Made by a program: the position numbers and the translations under genes. A model generated the notes under the pieces. It was given only the letters and a program-made list of their open reading frames with translations, was not told the origin of the DNA and did not search any database. This document shows positions 11,412 through 22,004 of a DNA stretch of 64,000 bases, in pieces; within the stretch, counting starts at the first letter, position 1; each line of letters opens with the position of its first letter. Source of the DNA: Buddleja alternifolia (Eukaryota > Streptophyta > Magnoliopsida > Lamiales > Scrophulariaceae); the NCBI GenBank assembly GCA_019426215.1, contig CM033394.1, positions 24,510,195 through 24,574,194 on the forward strand, read 5' to 3'.

Positions 11412-12454
11412 TTCCAGTCGCATGTTGGAATGTTCGTGGTCTAAACAAATTGGACCACCAAGAATCGGTTCGGGACATGATTTCATCTTATGGTTTAAAG
11501 GTATGTGCTTTTGTTGAAACGAGAGTGACGGAGAATAATGCTATTGGTATTTGTAGTAGATTGAGACAAACTTGGCAATGGTATATTGATTATTCTAATG
11601 GCAATGGTATTTGGATAGGATGGGACCCTTATTGTGTGCATGTTGATATTTTGGGTTCTATGGAGCAGATTGTTCATTGTCGTATTGTTTCTCATGAGAA
11701 TAATACTTCAATGATCACTTCTTTTGTATATGGTTACAATACAGTTGTGGATAGAAGAGAACTTTGGGATGAAATTATTAGAGTCTCTGAATTATGGGTG
11801 GATGAAGCATGGACTTTAATGGGCGACTTTAATGCAATCTTAGGCTCGAGTGAAGGATTGGGTGGTAATGTGGAGGATGTTAATGATGAGTTTCAAGCAT
11901 GTCTTTCGGCATAGGATCTTACCACAATTCCTATGGAGGGGCCGTGGTTCTCTTGGCATAATCAACAACGAGGGGATGCTAGTATTTGGAGAAGGTTGGA
12001 TAGGGTAGTTGCAAATCCTCAATGGATATGCAATTTCCCGGGAGTTATGTATTCTTGTCTTGCCCCAAAGACATCGGATCATTGTCCTGTAGTGCTTAAA
12101 TTTGCCAATTCACGTAGAGGTAAGGGAGCATGGTTTCGATTTGATAACGTTGTTGCTGAATCTAATGAGTTTTTAAGTTCGGTAAGCCATGTATGGCAAC
12201 ATCATATATATGGTTTACCAATGTACTCGGTCATTTGTAAATTGAAAAGGTTGAAGCCAATTTTTAAAGATATGAAGAGGCAAAAGGGAGATCTTGGTGA
12301 GAATGTGCAAAGAGCTAAGGGGTTCCTTGAAGTCGTTCAAACACTACTAGCTGATTTTCCCAATTTTAGTCAGCTAATGGTACTTGAAAATTATTGTCGG
12401 TGGATTTACTCGCGAGCAGTTCATAATGAACAAAATTATGGCAAATCGACTTAG
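11408..12454 (+). pseudogene. LINE ORF2 endonuclease domain (one stop)
   Basis: This is an apurinic-like endonuclease of the exonuclease/endonuclease/phosphatase fold, which nicks target DNA to prime reverse transcription. Visible motifs are the N-terminal CWNVRGLN, FVETRV with the catalytic Glu, GDFNAIL, RLDRVVAN and the C-terminal SDHCPV. A single TAG at 11912 splits the frame, and the sequence resumes without shift at 11933. Downstream the frame ends near 12454, where the linker to reverse transcriptase has been deleted. Confidence 0.88.
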
Positions 12455-13781
12455 GGATCATCTTAATAAATTGGTTGACAAATCTCAAACGGCTTTCATA
12501 CCGGGGAGAAGGATCAGTGATAATGTATTGCTAGCACAAGAACTACTTTATGGTTATAATCAAAAGAATTTACCACGGAGATGTGCATTCAAAGTGGATT
12601 TGATGAAAGCTTATGATACGGTTGAATGGGATTTCGTTCTTGCTCTTCTAGAGGCGATGAAATTTCATCCTACGTTTATTGGTTGGGTGAAGGAGTGCAT
12701 GACTACACCGAGTTTCTCAATTAACATCAATGGGGCAGCTGAGGGTTATTTTCGTGGTAAACGGGGTTTACGTCAAGGAGATCCTATCTCACCGTACATC
12801 TTCGTGTTGGTTATGGAAGCTTTGCATGGAATTATTGAACGGTATATTGAAGAAGATAGTGAGTTTAAATTCCATTGGAAATGTGTAAGAACCAAAACTG
12901 TGTTGTTGAGTTTTGCAGACGATCTCCTCCTGTTTTGTAAAGCGGATACTCAATCCATTGCAACGATTAAACGGGGAACTGATCTTTTTGCTAGATTATC
13001 AGGGCTGCATGCTAATCCGAACAAGAGTAATATCTTTGTTTCAGCTAAGGCTTGGCCGGAGAGAGAAGCTTTAAAGGAAGTTGTGGATTACCCGATTGGA
13101 AGTCTACCGGTAAGATACTTAAGGGTACCTATGATTACATCCAAGCTCACTATATCAGATTGCAAACCCCTCCTTCAGAAAGTGGATAAGAGAATTGGAT
13201 CATGGACGAACAAATCGCTGACGTATGTCGGACGAGTTCAATTAATCAAGTCGATTCTTTCCACGTTACACGTGTATTGGGCGGGAATTTTCATATTACC
13301 AAAGGGCATTTTACGTAGTTTTGAAGCCAAGTTTCGAAGATTTTTGTGGTATGGAAGTTCAACTTCGGGTTATGCAAAGGTTGGATGGGACACGGTTTGT
13401 CTGAAGGTGGATGAAGGGGGGCTCGGTATTACTCCTCTATTACCAAAGAATCAAGCTCTCATGGTTAAACATGTTTGGGCACTTTTGACTGATGAAGGGG
13501 CTTCCGTATGGGCTGTTTGGGTTAAGGAGAATAAGCTACGTAACAATTCTTTTTGGAGTATGAATATTCGATCATCTTGTTCATGGAGTTGGCGTCAGAT
13601 TCTTAAACTTCGCCCTCACATTCAACATGCTTTTCAGTATAATATTGGTTCGGGGTTAAACACTGCTCTTTGGAGAGATCCCTGGCATCCTGAAGGAGTG
13701 CTTACTGTGAAATATGGTAATGGTCCTCTCCTTACAGGGCTGCCTATTGACTCAACGGTGAGTTCGGTATTAGAGGATTAG
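12384..13781 (+). pseudogene. LINE ORF2 reverse transcriptase domain
   Basis: The frame contains the RT series typical of plant L1: NKIMANRLR, QTAFIPGRRISDN, FKVDLMKAYDTVEWDF with the first catalytic Asp, RGLRQGDPISPYIF, and the FADDLLLF box with the two Asp. LHANPNKS and the thumb region follow. The 5' side is abnormal: endonuclease sequence is joined almost directly to NKIMANRLR, so the segment of roughly 200 residues usually found between the domains is missing. Read-through to the next domain is blocked by a stop at 13779 caused by a small insertion. Confidence 0.9.
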
Positions 13782-13786
13782 ATTGG

Positions 13787-14452
13787 GTGTGGCCATCAAA
13801 CACAAGGTTTGAAATTCAACAAATCACAACGAATTTACCTTGTATACATGTGAATAGATCAGATTGGGTGTCTTGGAGGTTAACAAAGTCGGGTAAGTTC
13901 ACATCTGCATCTGCCTTTATGATATTCAAACAGGTTCCAAAGGTTACTTGGGCGAGTTTATTGCATGGCCCAGGGAAGATTCCACGCCATAATTTTATAC
14001 TTTGGTTATCCATAAAGCAACGGCTTCCTACGAGGGATAAGCCTTGGATTGGTAATGGGAATTGTTATTGCGTGCTTTGTCACCAAAATGAGATCGAGAC
14101 ACACAATCATCTTTTCTTTGAGTGTGTCTTTTCTAGCCGATGTGTTTCGATTGTGAAGAAGGAGGTCAAGTTCAATTGGCCGATGCATAATTGGGAACGA
14201 GGTATAGAATGGGCTGCCAGGAGATGGAGAGGAAAGCATATCATTAACTGCTCATACCGTATACTTCTTGCTACTCTTGTCTACATGATATGGAAGGAGA
14301 GAAATTCTCGTATCTTTGAAGGAAAGAGTCATCAACCGGAACTTGTGAGTGCTCAAGCACTAAACATTGTGAAGGCTAGACTTATCTCTATGCAACTAGA
14401 GGATTCGATTCATAGTCGATCATTGAAAAGGCTTTGGCGTATAGCTTGGTAG
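13787..14452 (+). pseudogene. LINE ORF2 C-terminal zinc-binding reverse transcriptase domain
   Basis: This is the zf-RVT region found at the C-terminus of plant L1 ORF2: DWVSWRLTKSGKFTSASAF, WASLLHGPGKIPRHNFILWL, then the CVLCHQNEIETHNHLFFEC cysteine/histidine cluster. It ends RLWRIAW followed by TAG at 14450. A second LINE copy at 49455-50220 on the minus strand shares the same domain and ending, which supports this stop as the natural one. The 3' UTR of about 150 bp leads to the poly(A). Confidence 0.88.
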
Positions 14453-14618
14453 TGAATTTTCTTGTAATATGTAATATTTAATTTTATGTAGATGTGGGTG
14501 TTGGGGATAGTTAGGTCGTTGTTAACTATCTAGGTACGGCAAGGACCAAATCCTTGTCCGTTTTCTTGTACCTTTATTTTGTTTATTAATGAAATTGACC
14601 TTTTACCAAAAAAAAAAA

Positions 14619-16355
14619 AAAAACTCTCCTAGTAGCCGATTTTAACCCTGTGCAGAAGCGTCTCGGTTAGATGGACTTTGTGAGCAACTCCAAATTTCTG
14701 GGTAGAAAATAAAAGCACCATGGTGTTCCTATACCTCTTAAGAAGATATGAAGACCGGTTACACTCAATTTGGATATCATTTGGCCCCTCAAATTGGAGT
14801 TTTACCAACACTGCAGAATCAGCATTTTTCGTTAAAGTTGAGGAACATCTCTTTTGAAAGGTTTCTTATTTTGATTTTTCAAAAAAAGGTTACTTCTAAG
14901 CTTGAAATGAAGGGGTTTTGGAGGTTTGATTTATGTAATGAGGTGAGGTGAGGTGTAACTCTGAGATGAAGAGGTGGTGATGAGGTGTGGAGAATTCCTT
15001 TCTATATCCAACACTATGGCAAGCAGGAGGTGTAATCTTTAATCTGCTTCTTATCATCCAGCAATATCATTTCCTCAAAAATTATAATTTGGTCCTTGTA
15101 CCAGTTTAGTTTTACAATTTGACCCCAAACGTTGTGAAACGTGCAATTCAGTCCACTAGATTTTATTATATCCACCTTCCCATTCAGACATAAACGTAGA
15201 ATATACCATGTCCACCCAAGATTGGTCTTTTTCCTTTATAAAACTTTCACTTTGATCCTCAAAGTTTTGGAGAATCTCCTATTTGCCCAAATCAAAAAAC
15301 CCTTAACTGAATAATTTAAATGCCGAAGAATATCCACAAGATTGATTAGACCACATCGGTATCATCTATTTCACTTTAGTCTAGGAAGACAATAGATTCG
15401 AATAAATCGTGAAATCTAATTAACGAGAATTATAGCTCGTACCTTAGCTTATAGAATTAAGAGACGAAAATATAGGATGTTACAATCCCCCCCCCTCCTT
15501 ATGGGAATTTGGTCCCCAAATCCAAACAATAACCAATCATTGCGATCACATGCTCTTAGTGTCTTCTTTTCTTTCCCATGTTGTCGTAATTTTTCCAAGA
15601 ACTATAACTGGCCGTTGTTACGTGATCTTCACTATTTTGAACGTCGAATTAAACACAATCCTATTTTGTTGATAGAGGAAATGATGTGAGTTCCAACAAG
15701 CTGAGGTTTCTCGGAGTCAGGATGGAAGGTACAGAGGACTAAAGAGTTAGAGATTAACAAGAGAGCTAATTACGAAGTAAGTACTCATGATTTGCAGTTA
15801 TAAAATATAAGCAATTCTTGGAAAAAGAAATAGGCTTAAAGAAAATCACTTTGACGGTAGCCCACAGTCGAATGAAGACAGTCAAGATCACAATAAGAAT
15901 CAGGTTGAATTGTTTGAGTTAAGGGCACAAGTATTGATCGAGATGATAAAAAGTACTGAACGATGAGATGATTGATTATGATTGAATCCTTCCGAAAAAA
16001 ATAAGGTATTCAAGGAGATCAATATCGATATCATCCTATTATTTTTCCAAGTGAAAGAGGCATTGGATGCATAGAATTTTCATAAGAATCAACGACGTTC
16101 AAAGGGTCAGTTATAAGTTTATCGAGGAGGAGAGTGATCAATAGGAATAATCTGAAACGATTATAGTGAAAGGAGGGATAGATCTCACAAAACACATTTA
16201 GGAAGCAAAATTATAATCAAGAAACATTGCAAGTTGCGAAAATATACGTTGGAATTCAAAGGGGGGGGGGGGGGGGGGGAATGGGGGGGGTGGGGAAAAT
16301 ACAAGATAGAATTCGAACTCAAGACATTGATCCGTATCGCCAATGGGAGCAATGC
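14619..16355 (-). repeat. Family B, right part of copy B2
   Basis: This continues the B2 copy after the LINE. On the minus strand the LTR starts TGTAACATCC at 15484. 15485-16355 corresponds to the B internal 3' region (inverse of about 51440-52269) and includes a C8 run at 15486-15493 that is the family's polypurine tract on the other strand. Homology to B4 ends at about 16355 (..GGGAGCAATG). The apparent reading frames are not protein-like. Confidence 0.7.
16260..16300 (+). repeat. Poly(G) tract
   Basis: A run of 19 G (16261-16279) is followed by AATGGGGGGGGTGGGG. It interrupts family B sequence at a point where copies B4 and B5 have ordinary sequence (GACTTCAAAGAATGGACAAG on the matching strand), so it is an expansion or insertion unique to this copy. 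Assembly or slippage error is possible. Confidence 0.7.
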
Positions 16356-16484
16356 CGTCATCTTCGGGTGGGGCAGAATGGCCTCCCTACCAAGCTCCCC
16401 TAACAAACCCGATGTAGCCTCGCTTGCCATTACCCGAACACTTCCACACGCAGCGCCTTTGCCCAACCGGGCTCTGATACCACC
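16356..16484 (-). other. Leader remnant of a gypsy-type element with primer-binding site
   Basis: On the minus strand, TGGTATCAGAGC (plus 16471-16482) follows the LTR end by two bases and is an initiator tRNA-Met primer site. It is followed by about 115 bp of leader, which is then cut by the family B junction at 16355. No gag is left. Confidence 0.65.
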
Positions 16485-16947
16485 TGTCACGGACTTAGCC
16501 TCACTACTAATGTCTCGTGCGGCACTTAGCTTCGACCCGCCTCTTGCGTGGCTCGTGCTAAGTTAGCCTCGCCCACTCGTGCTCGTGTGCTAAGGGAATT
16601 TGGCAAAGTACACCAAGAAGCTCTTAAGTAAACACTCTATATTGCTCTCAAACTTGGTTGGTTACAAATGAAATGCCTACCCCTATTTATACTACTCCAT
16701 CCTTGGAATGGACGGTTGAGATCATCTTGATCCTACGGCTATAATCTATCATCTAGATAATTCCACTAGATATTTACATGGAGAATTCTAGAGAACTCTA
16801 CCTACTCTTTCTCTACATAATTCTAGAGAATTCTACCATTCTCTACACAATGCTATCCACTACTATATATACAAGGTAGTGTGGCTCTTTGGACTTTTGG
16901 AGCCTCATTTGGTGGTAGGAGTTCTTGAAAACTCCCGGGGTGTGACA
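16485..16947 (-). repeat. Short LTR (463 bp) inserted in the left PMD gene
   Basis: On the minus strand it begins TGTCACACCCCGGGAG and ends CCGTGACA directly before the primer site, giving inverted TGTCAC/GTGACA ends. It splits the PMD pseudogene: the frame reads DGLLQSLFYKA up to 16948 and then enters the LTR. The rest of the element and the far side of the PMD gene are missing, so no target-site duplication can be tested. Confidence 0.75.
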
Positions 16948-18383
16948 GGCTGCTTTATAAAACAATGATTGCAATAGCCCGTCAATATGAGAAACATCAA
17001 TGTCTTTGAAGACCTTCATGGAGTCATAAACAACTTGAACTTCGTCCTTCAAAGATGAAATGTCATCGACTTTTGCTTTTGTGATCTTGGCCTAGATGAT
17101 ACGCCATAAGCTCTGAACGTGAATGCGTTGCTACTCAAGTACATATTTCATCCCCACAAATACTGAAGCCTCAGATGAAGGAGGCCTCTGTTCAACACTA
17201 GCGGGTCTGGATGTCTCTTCTCGACTGTTCTTGCATGCTATAGGAGCTACGTCTGGTGAATTGGATTCATCTTGAGATTCCTCATCGGCATCAACATCTA
17301 AAATTTCTTTATGTAACTAAAATAAAAAGGCTACATTAGAGAAAGTTCCGGAAGAATTTCAAATGAAAGAGTAATAAACCAAGTAAATAAAAGGGAGGAA
17401 AACCTGTTTGGAAAAATCCAATAACGATGGATTGCTCAAAACATCGGCATCAGTATGTCGCGGTGGATTTGGATCTTTCTTTTGCCTCTTCCAGTGTCGG
17501 TCTGCATTGCTACTACGACTCTCCTCCAAGTCACATGAAGCATTTCTCTTCTTACTCCCCTCAAGAGCTTCAGTAGCTGGTTCACTGCATTTGATGATAA
17601 GGGATGGAAGACGAGGATGTGGAGGATCAGGAGTAATGTCTTCAAGCATGCAATCCTCTTCAATGTGTTTCTTTCCCTTAAGAGGGGCTTGCTTTGAACC
17701 ACTCAAGCACACAATAACGAAGAGACTTGGTAAAAGTACACAAGCGCCAATAACGAAGAGCCTCATCGGATGTGACTGTTCGAACATCATATTTGATAAC
17801 GCCGGGAACCTCTTGATAATACCCAAATTGACGTCCAAATCTATGTGGACTATAAGGCTCAACGATGGACTTTCCACCTTGTCTCAAAGAAAGATAGTGC
17901 GAGCGAATGGATATGAAAAGATTCGCCTTAGACTCTCCGAATTCGCCATCATCAATAAACATGAGATCCTTGCTTGTCGTGATCATTAAGCAAGTCCAAG
18001 AAGCAGTCTCTCCCTTATGGATGCGTCGTCGGGCGTATATCGGATCAAAGTATCTTGTACCCCTTCACCAGAGAATTTCACCATTTTAGGACCACGCAAT
18101 TCGCGCCCGACGGGATAGTGAGTCTTGAAGTAGTAAGCCAACCAAGCATATGCGAAATGGATAGGGAATGAAGTATTCGCTTTAGTTGGTCTCACAGAAG
18201 TTGAAACTTTATTCAAGCCTTTGTAAATGCTTGCCAAAACAAGGACTGTCAAGCTAACTTGTCGACCACTAGCCAAGATTGTAGCCATCTTGAAAGTACT
18301 TAGCCGTATGGTGTTGACATCTTTCCCGGGAGAACAAAGGTACAGAGCCAGCAAGCCAAGTAAGCCGCAAGTAGGTCTCTTCC
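16948..18383 (-). pseudogene. Captured plant-mobile-domain (PMD) gene, left copy
   Basis: The minus-strand frames 18354-17986, 17986-17678, 17877-17404 and 17316-16948 together give a PMD protein of the aminotransferase-like/MAIN type: WLCTFVLPGKDV, LASGRQVSL, VLASIYKGLN, FAYAWLAYYFKTHYP, LMFIDDGEFGESKANLF, then a charged tail with SKKRNASCDLEESR. PMD domains occur in plant nuclear proteins and in transposons, and their molecular role is unresolved. This copy extends further N-terminal than the right copy but lacks the KDYKEWWAKTHG segment. It has several frameshifts and is truncated at 16948 by an LTR. It is inverted relative to its normal place in the element. Confidence 0.75.
17317..17403 (-). 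other. Retained GT-AG intron in left PMD copy
   Basis: On the minus strand the exon ends TCCAAACAG, the intron starts GTTTTCCTCCC and ends TTTTTATTTTAG, and the next exon opens TTACATAAAGAAATT. It is 87 bp and T-rich, with in-frame stops. Joining the exons in phase 0 gives FSKQ-LHKEILDVDAD. The same intron sits at the same place in the right copy. Confidence 0.75.
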
Positions 18384-18662
18384 TTGATTATAGGACTTCA
18401 ACTGGCGCTAGAAATGGACTTTCTTGAAGTTGAAGCGTATGGTGATTCAAAACTTGTCATAAATCAACTTTCATAGAATATGACTTAAGACAATTGTTTC
18501 GAATTTCTTCAACAAATTTGAGGCATACTGGAAATAAGGCACAAGATCGTCTTTCTTCACTTCACATTCCTTCAAAAGTTGATTTATGACAAGTTTTGAA
18601 TCACCATACGCTTCAACTTCAAGAATGTCCATTTCTAGCGCCAGTTGAAGTCCTATAATCAA
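18384..18662. repeat. Fold-back of RNase H sequence (88 bp arms)
   Basis: 18384-18471 is the reverse complement of 18574-18662 with about one mismatch, separated by about 102 bp. The arms encode the RNase H stretch LIIGLQLALEMD..EVEAYG. This inverted duplication is the junction between the Tat polyprotein and the flipped PMD gene. Confidence 0.9.
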
Positions 18663-19168
18663 AGATTGGTATTTAGGGACGTTGTTGGAGCATGATTCAC
18701 CTAACACAATTGAGTATGTCAAAACATGTTTTTTAGGCGAAACAAAAACTACTCCTGCCCCCTGCTCCGTCTGATTGAGACGCTCCATCAAAGAACATCA
18801 TCCATGTGGTAAAACTTCAACAAACATGAGATCTTCATCAGGAAGGTCATCAGAAAGCTCCCACTCTGCTGGGATAGGATGGCCAGATAAGAAATTTGCA
18901 AAAGCTTGCCCTTTAATAACTTTTTGTGGCACATATGTAATCTCATATTGATTAAATATGATGGACCATTTAGCCAAATGTCCAGAAAGTACAGGTTAGA
19001 CATCACAAATCTAACTGGATCAGCTCGAGAGATGAGTCGTATGGGATATGCTTCAAAGTAGTGTTTCAGCTTCTTAATTGCATAAAACAAAGCTAAGCAG
19101 ATTTTCTCAACGGGAGAGTACTTCAATTCATTCTCAATCAAGGATCTACTCAAGTAGTATAGAGCCAT
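18471..19168 (-). pseudogene. RNase H domain of Tat-type gypsy element A
   Basis: Frames 19168-18788 and 18791-18471 on the minus strand cover RNase H and its approach: MALYYLSRSLIENELKYSPV, LFYAIKKLKHYFEAYPIRLI, then QTEQGAGVVFVSPKK, YQSLIIGLQLALEM and AYGDSKLVINQLL. RNase H removes the RNA template during reverse transcription. The frame is broken near 18790 and 19010. The domain stops at the fold-back, so its C-terminus and all of integrase are missing from this copy. The second copy at 30254-31661 supplies the same region. Confidence 0.85.
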
Positions 19169-19267
19169 TTCCTTTCCCCCTTTTCATTCTCTTGTGCTAT
19201 CATAGCGCCAATTGATCGTTCTTGTCTGCAATGTATAATATAAGCGGTTTCTTGGGCACTGGAAATC

Positions 19268-20534
19268 CTAGGACAGGTGGATTTGAGGTTTCTTTATGCA
19301 GTCAAAAGCATTCTCACATCCTTTGTCCCATACAAAAGAGGTGTCTTTCTTCATAAGGTGACTGAACGACTGACATATTCCAGCAAGATTTGAGATAAAC
19401 TTCCTTATGAACGCAAGATTTCCCCGAAGACTTCGCAACTCCTTGAGATTTCTTGGTGCAGGCATCTTTTGAATCGCATATATTTTTGCAGGATCAACTT
19501 CAATCCCACGGTGACGAACTATGAAGCCAAGAAATTTTCCAGATGTGACGCCAAAAACACACTTTAGTGGATTCATCTTCAAATCATACTTCCTCAGTCG
19601 GTCAAATACTACTCGAAGATCTTCTAAGTGATCACTTCTCTTTTGGTTTTAACAACAAGATCATTGACATAACATTCCACTCTTTTATGTAGCATATCAT
19701 CAAAAATAACTTGCATAGCGCTTGGTAAGTGGCACCAGCATTCTTTAGCCCAAAAGGCATTACTTTGTAGTAGAAGATACCTTTCGGAGTACGAAATGCT
19801 GTGTACTCTTCGTCTTGTGGTGACATCCTTATTTGATTGTATCCAGATGAGCCATCCATGAAAGACAAGGCCTCATGTCCAGTAGTTGCATCAACCATAA
19901 GCTCAATGATTGGTAGCGGAAAGTCGTCTTTTGGACACGCTTTGTTCAAGTCCCGAAAATCAACACAGATGCGTATTTGACCATTTTTCTTCTTTACTGG
20001 TACGATACTAGAAATCCAAGTCGGATATTTCACTTCTCTGATGAATCCAGCATCGATGAGCTTGTTCACTTCAGCTTCAATTCGAGGAACCAGCTCAGTA
20101 CGAATTACTCGTTGTGATTGCTTTACAGGACGTACTCCATGTTTTATGCCAAGTTGATGAATCGCAACTTTTGGATCTAAGCCTGGCATTTCCTTGTATG
20201 ACCAAGCAAAAACATCTTTATACTCGATCAGGATCTTGTGGTATTGGTCTTCTTCTTCAGGATTTAGAAGAGCACTAACAAAAATAGGGTGTGGTTCATC
20301 TTTCGTACCGAGATTTAGCTCCTTAAGTTCATCAACAGTCGCCTGTCCACCATCTTCAAGTTGTGGAGGGGTTTCTTGGATTTCATCATTTGAGGCTTCG
20401 GGGTCAGAGTCTTCATCTACTGCGGCATAATTAGAGCTGATGATGACTTCCACCTCATCTTCGTTTGGGTTGTTCTCATTTGAACGACGAGAATTGCTGA
20501 TGATGCTTTGTTTCACCTTGACGGTCCCATCCAT
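19268..20534 (-). pseudogene. Reverse transcriptase of Tat-type gypsy element A
   Basis: The frame 20534-19632 carries an acidic linker, DVFAWSYKEMPGLDP, IRICVDFRDLNKACPKDDFP, MDGSSGYNQIRMSP and YYKVMPFGLKNAGATYQ, which are typical of Tat-lineage RT. A frameshift near 19720 moves the catalytic segment to another frame, where the YVDD box reads YVND (HKRVECYVNDLVVK). The thumb continues at 19582-19268 (MKMNPLKCVFGV, FLGFIVRHRGIEVDP). The frameshift and the lost catalytic Asp make it inactive. Confidence 0.9.
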
Positions 20535-20545
20535 GGTGATAAGTA

Positions 20546-21336
20546 CTAGTGATGACTTACTTCCTTGGGGCTGAGAGATAGAATAAGAGTTTGGTTATTA
20601 TTTCTCGACCCTGCCATGTCCGTCTCGCCAGCATGGTTTCTCTTCTTTAGTTGTTGTGTGCTACCACCTCCAAGTTGATTGAAGACAGAACTTTGGGGAA
20701 TACTGCTCGCACCGAGTCTATCTTGAACATTAGGGATTCGACCACTAGAACCAAGTCTTTCAAAGACGGAAGGACGAGCAATAGGAGTACTAAGCCGATC
20801 AAATACGGAAACACGATCATCACTAGGTTTCTTTTCCTTTCCATTACTTTCTTGATATATGTTGCACATTGACACATTTTCTTTCTTCGTGACACGTATT
20901 CTAACCGGTTCGGCAAGTGCAAATCCCAAGCCAGTCTTTAGTTGATCCACTTGATACCCTGTTTCCTCAATCTGTGTGTGCTTTGGTGTGGGAATCTTTC
21001 CAGACCATGAATCTTTTCCCCAGTTAATTCTGGTTCCAATTTTCCAAGACCCGATGGATTGGAGAAGTCATATCCAGACTTTTCGAGGAGCTTGTAAACT
21101 TTAGGACTGAATGTTCCTTGAAGCTTTTGGCATGAAATTTTCGCAGGCGGGGAATCATTAGGAGGCGAAGAGTTTATTTTAGTAATCGGCATAATCAACC
21201 TTTGGGCCATCACTTGATAATCATTTGATCTCATTACCTTAGGTTGTATTTTGCTCGCGTTGCCTGGTTGAACGTGTACATCAGCTACAGTTTCTTTTCC
21301 TTTGGGATTCACCTGAGGGGTATGCCCTACAACCAC
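20546..21336 (-). pseudogene. Protease-RT linker with G-patch-like and SVFxRLG repeats
   Basis: This region of Tat polyproteins separates protease from RT. Frame 21336-20938 includes FSPKVYKLLEKSGYDFSNPS followed by GLGKLEPELTGEKIHGL, a G-patch-like glycine-rich signature. Frame 20950-20546 holds the repeated SVFDRLS, SVFERLGSSG, VQDRLG and SVFNQLG units. The function of these repeats is not established. One frameshift separates the two parts. Confidence 0.75.
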
Positions 21337-22004
21337 TTATTTAGCTTGATTTTCCCCCACATGGCTGCTAGTCGAAGCCTTAAGTGGCAATGCCTCCTGC
21401 ACTAAGTCAGAATCGCGATAGAGTTTGGCGTCAGTGAAGTACGACTCTGCCTCGGTAAATGGCTTCACATCAGCATCCACTTTTACCACTTCCCCATTCC
21501 TTAGGTATTTGAAGCGTTGATGAAGGGTTGATGGTACTACTCCATTCTCGTGGAGCCCTGGCCTTTCTAATAATAGACGATAAGATGTCCTCGCTTCAAT
21601 GACATGGAATATGGTGCTTGCTTTTAGTTCTCCTATCGTCAAGTCTAAACGGATCATACCAATGGCTCGCTGTCCACCTTGGTTAAATCCTTGAATAGTT
21701 AGACGACTACGAGACAAATCTTCCATTGTTAGTCCCAAAGTTTTCATAGTAAACTTTGGCATTATATTGACTGTTGAACCTCCCCATCAACAAGTATGCG
21801 ATTGACTTTTTGATCTTGCATAAATCCAGAGACAAACAGTGGATGATTATGTGGCTTTGATCCTAACAACAAATCCTCATCCGTGAAGGCGATCGTGGTA
21901 TAACAGGAAGTAGAGTGTTGGATTTTGTCTCCACCAGTTACAGTGTATACGGTTTCAACCTTTGATTCAAAAAACTTCTTTGGAAAGAAATCATCTAGAG
22001 TCAC
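21337..22004 (-). pseudogene. Aspartic protease of Tat element A (frameshift in active site)
   Basis: Frame 22004-21762 runs TYTVTGG-like sequence through HNHPLFVSGFMQDQKVNRIL to the active-site VDG. There a one-base shift sends it to EVQQSI*. The other frame (21762-21337) supplies GSTVNIMPKFTMKTLGLT, FHVIEARTSYRLLLERPGLH and so on. The intact order would be LVDGGSTVNIMP, the retroviral-type DxG motif that cleaves the polyprotein. The shift falls exactly between the catalytic loop halves, so the copy is inactive. Confidence 0.85.

Larger units (their letters stand above)
9684..14618 (+). mobile_element. L1-type LINE (non-LTR retrotransposon), nearly full length
   Basis: The element lies between two copies of AAAAACTCTCCTAGTAG (9667-9683 and 14619-14635). 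The uninterrupted site occurs in family B copies near 53110 and 57840, which confirms insertion and target-site duplication. It ends in a poly(A) run of about 17 bases at 14607-14623. ORF1 (DUF4283 and CCHC knuckle) and ORF2 (endonuclease, reverse transcriptase, C-terminal zinc domain) are in standard order. About 4.9 kb is slightly short for plant L1 elements because of a deletion between endonuclease and reverse transcriptase. Confidence 0.93.

Noticed and set aside
11495..12082. Minus-strand frames opposite the LINE endonuclease
   Set aside because: They are shadows of the plus-strand coding sequence, with no motif of their own.
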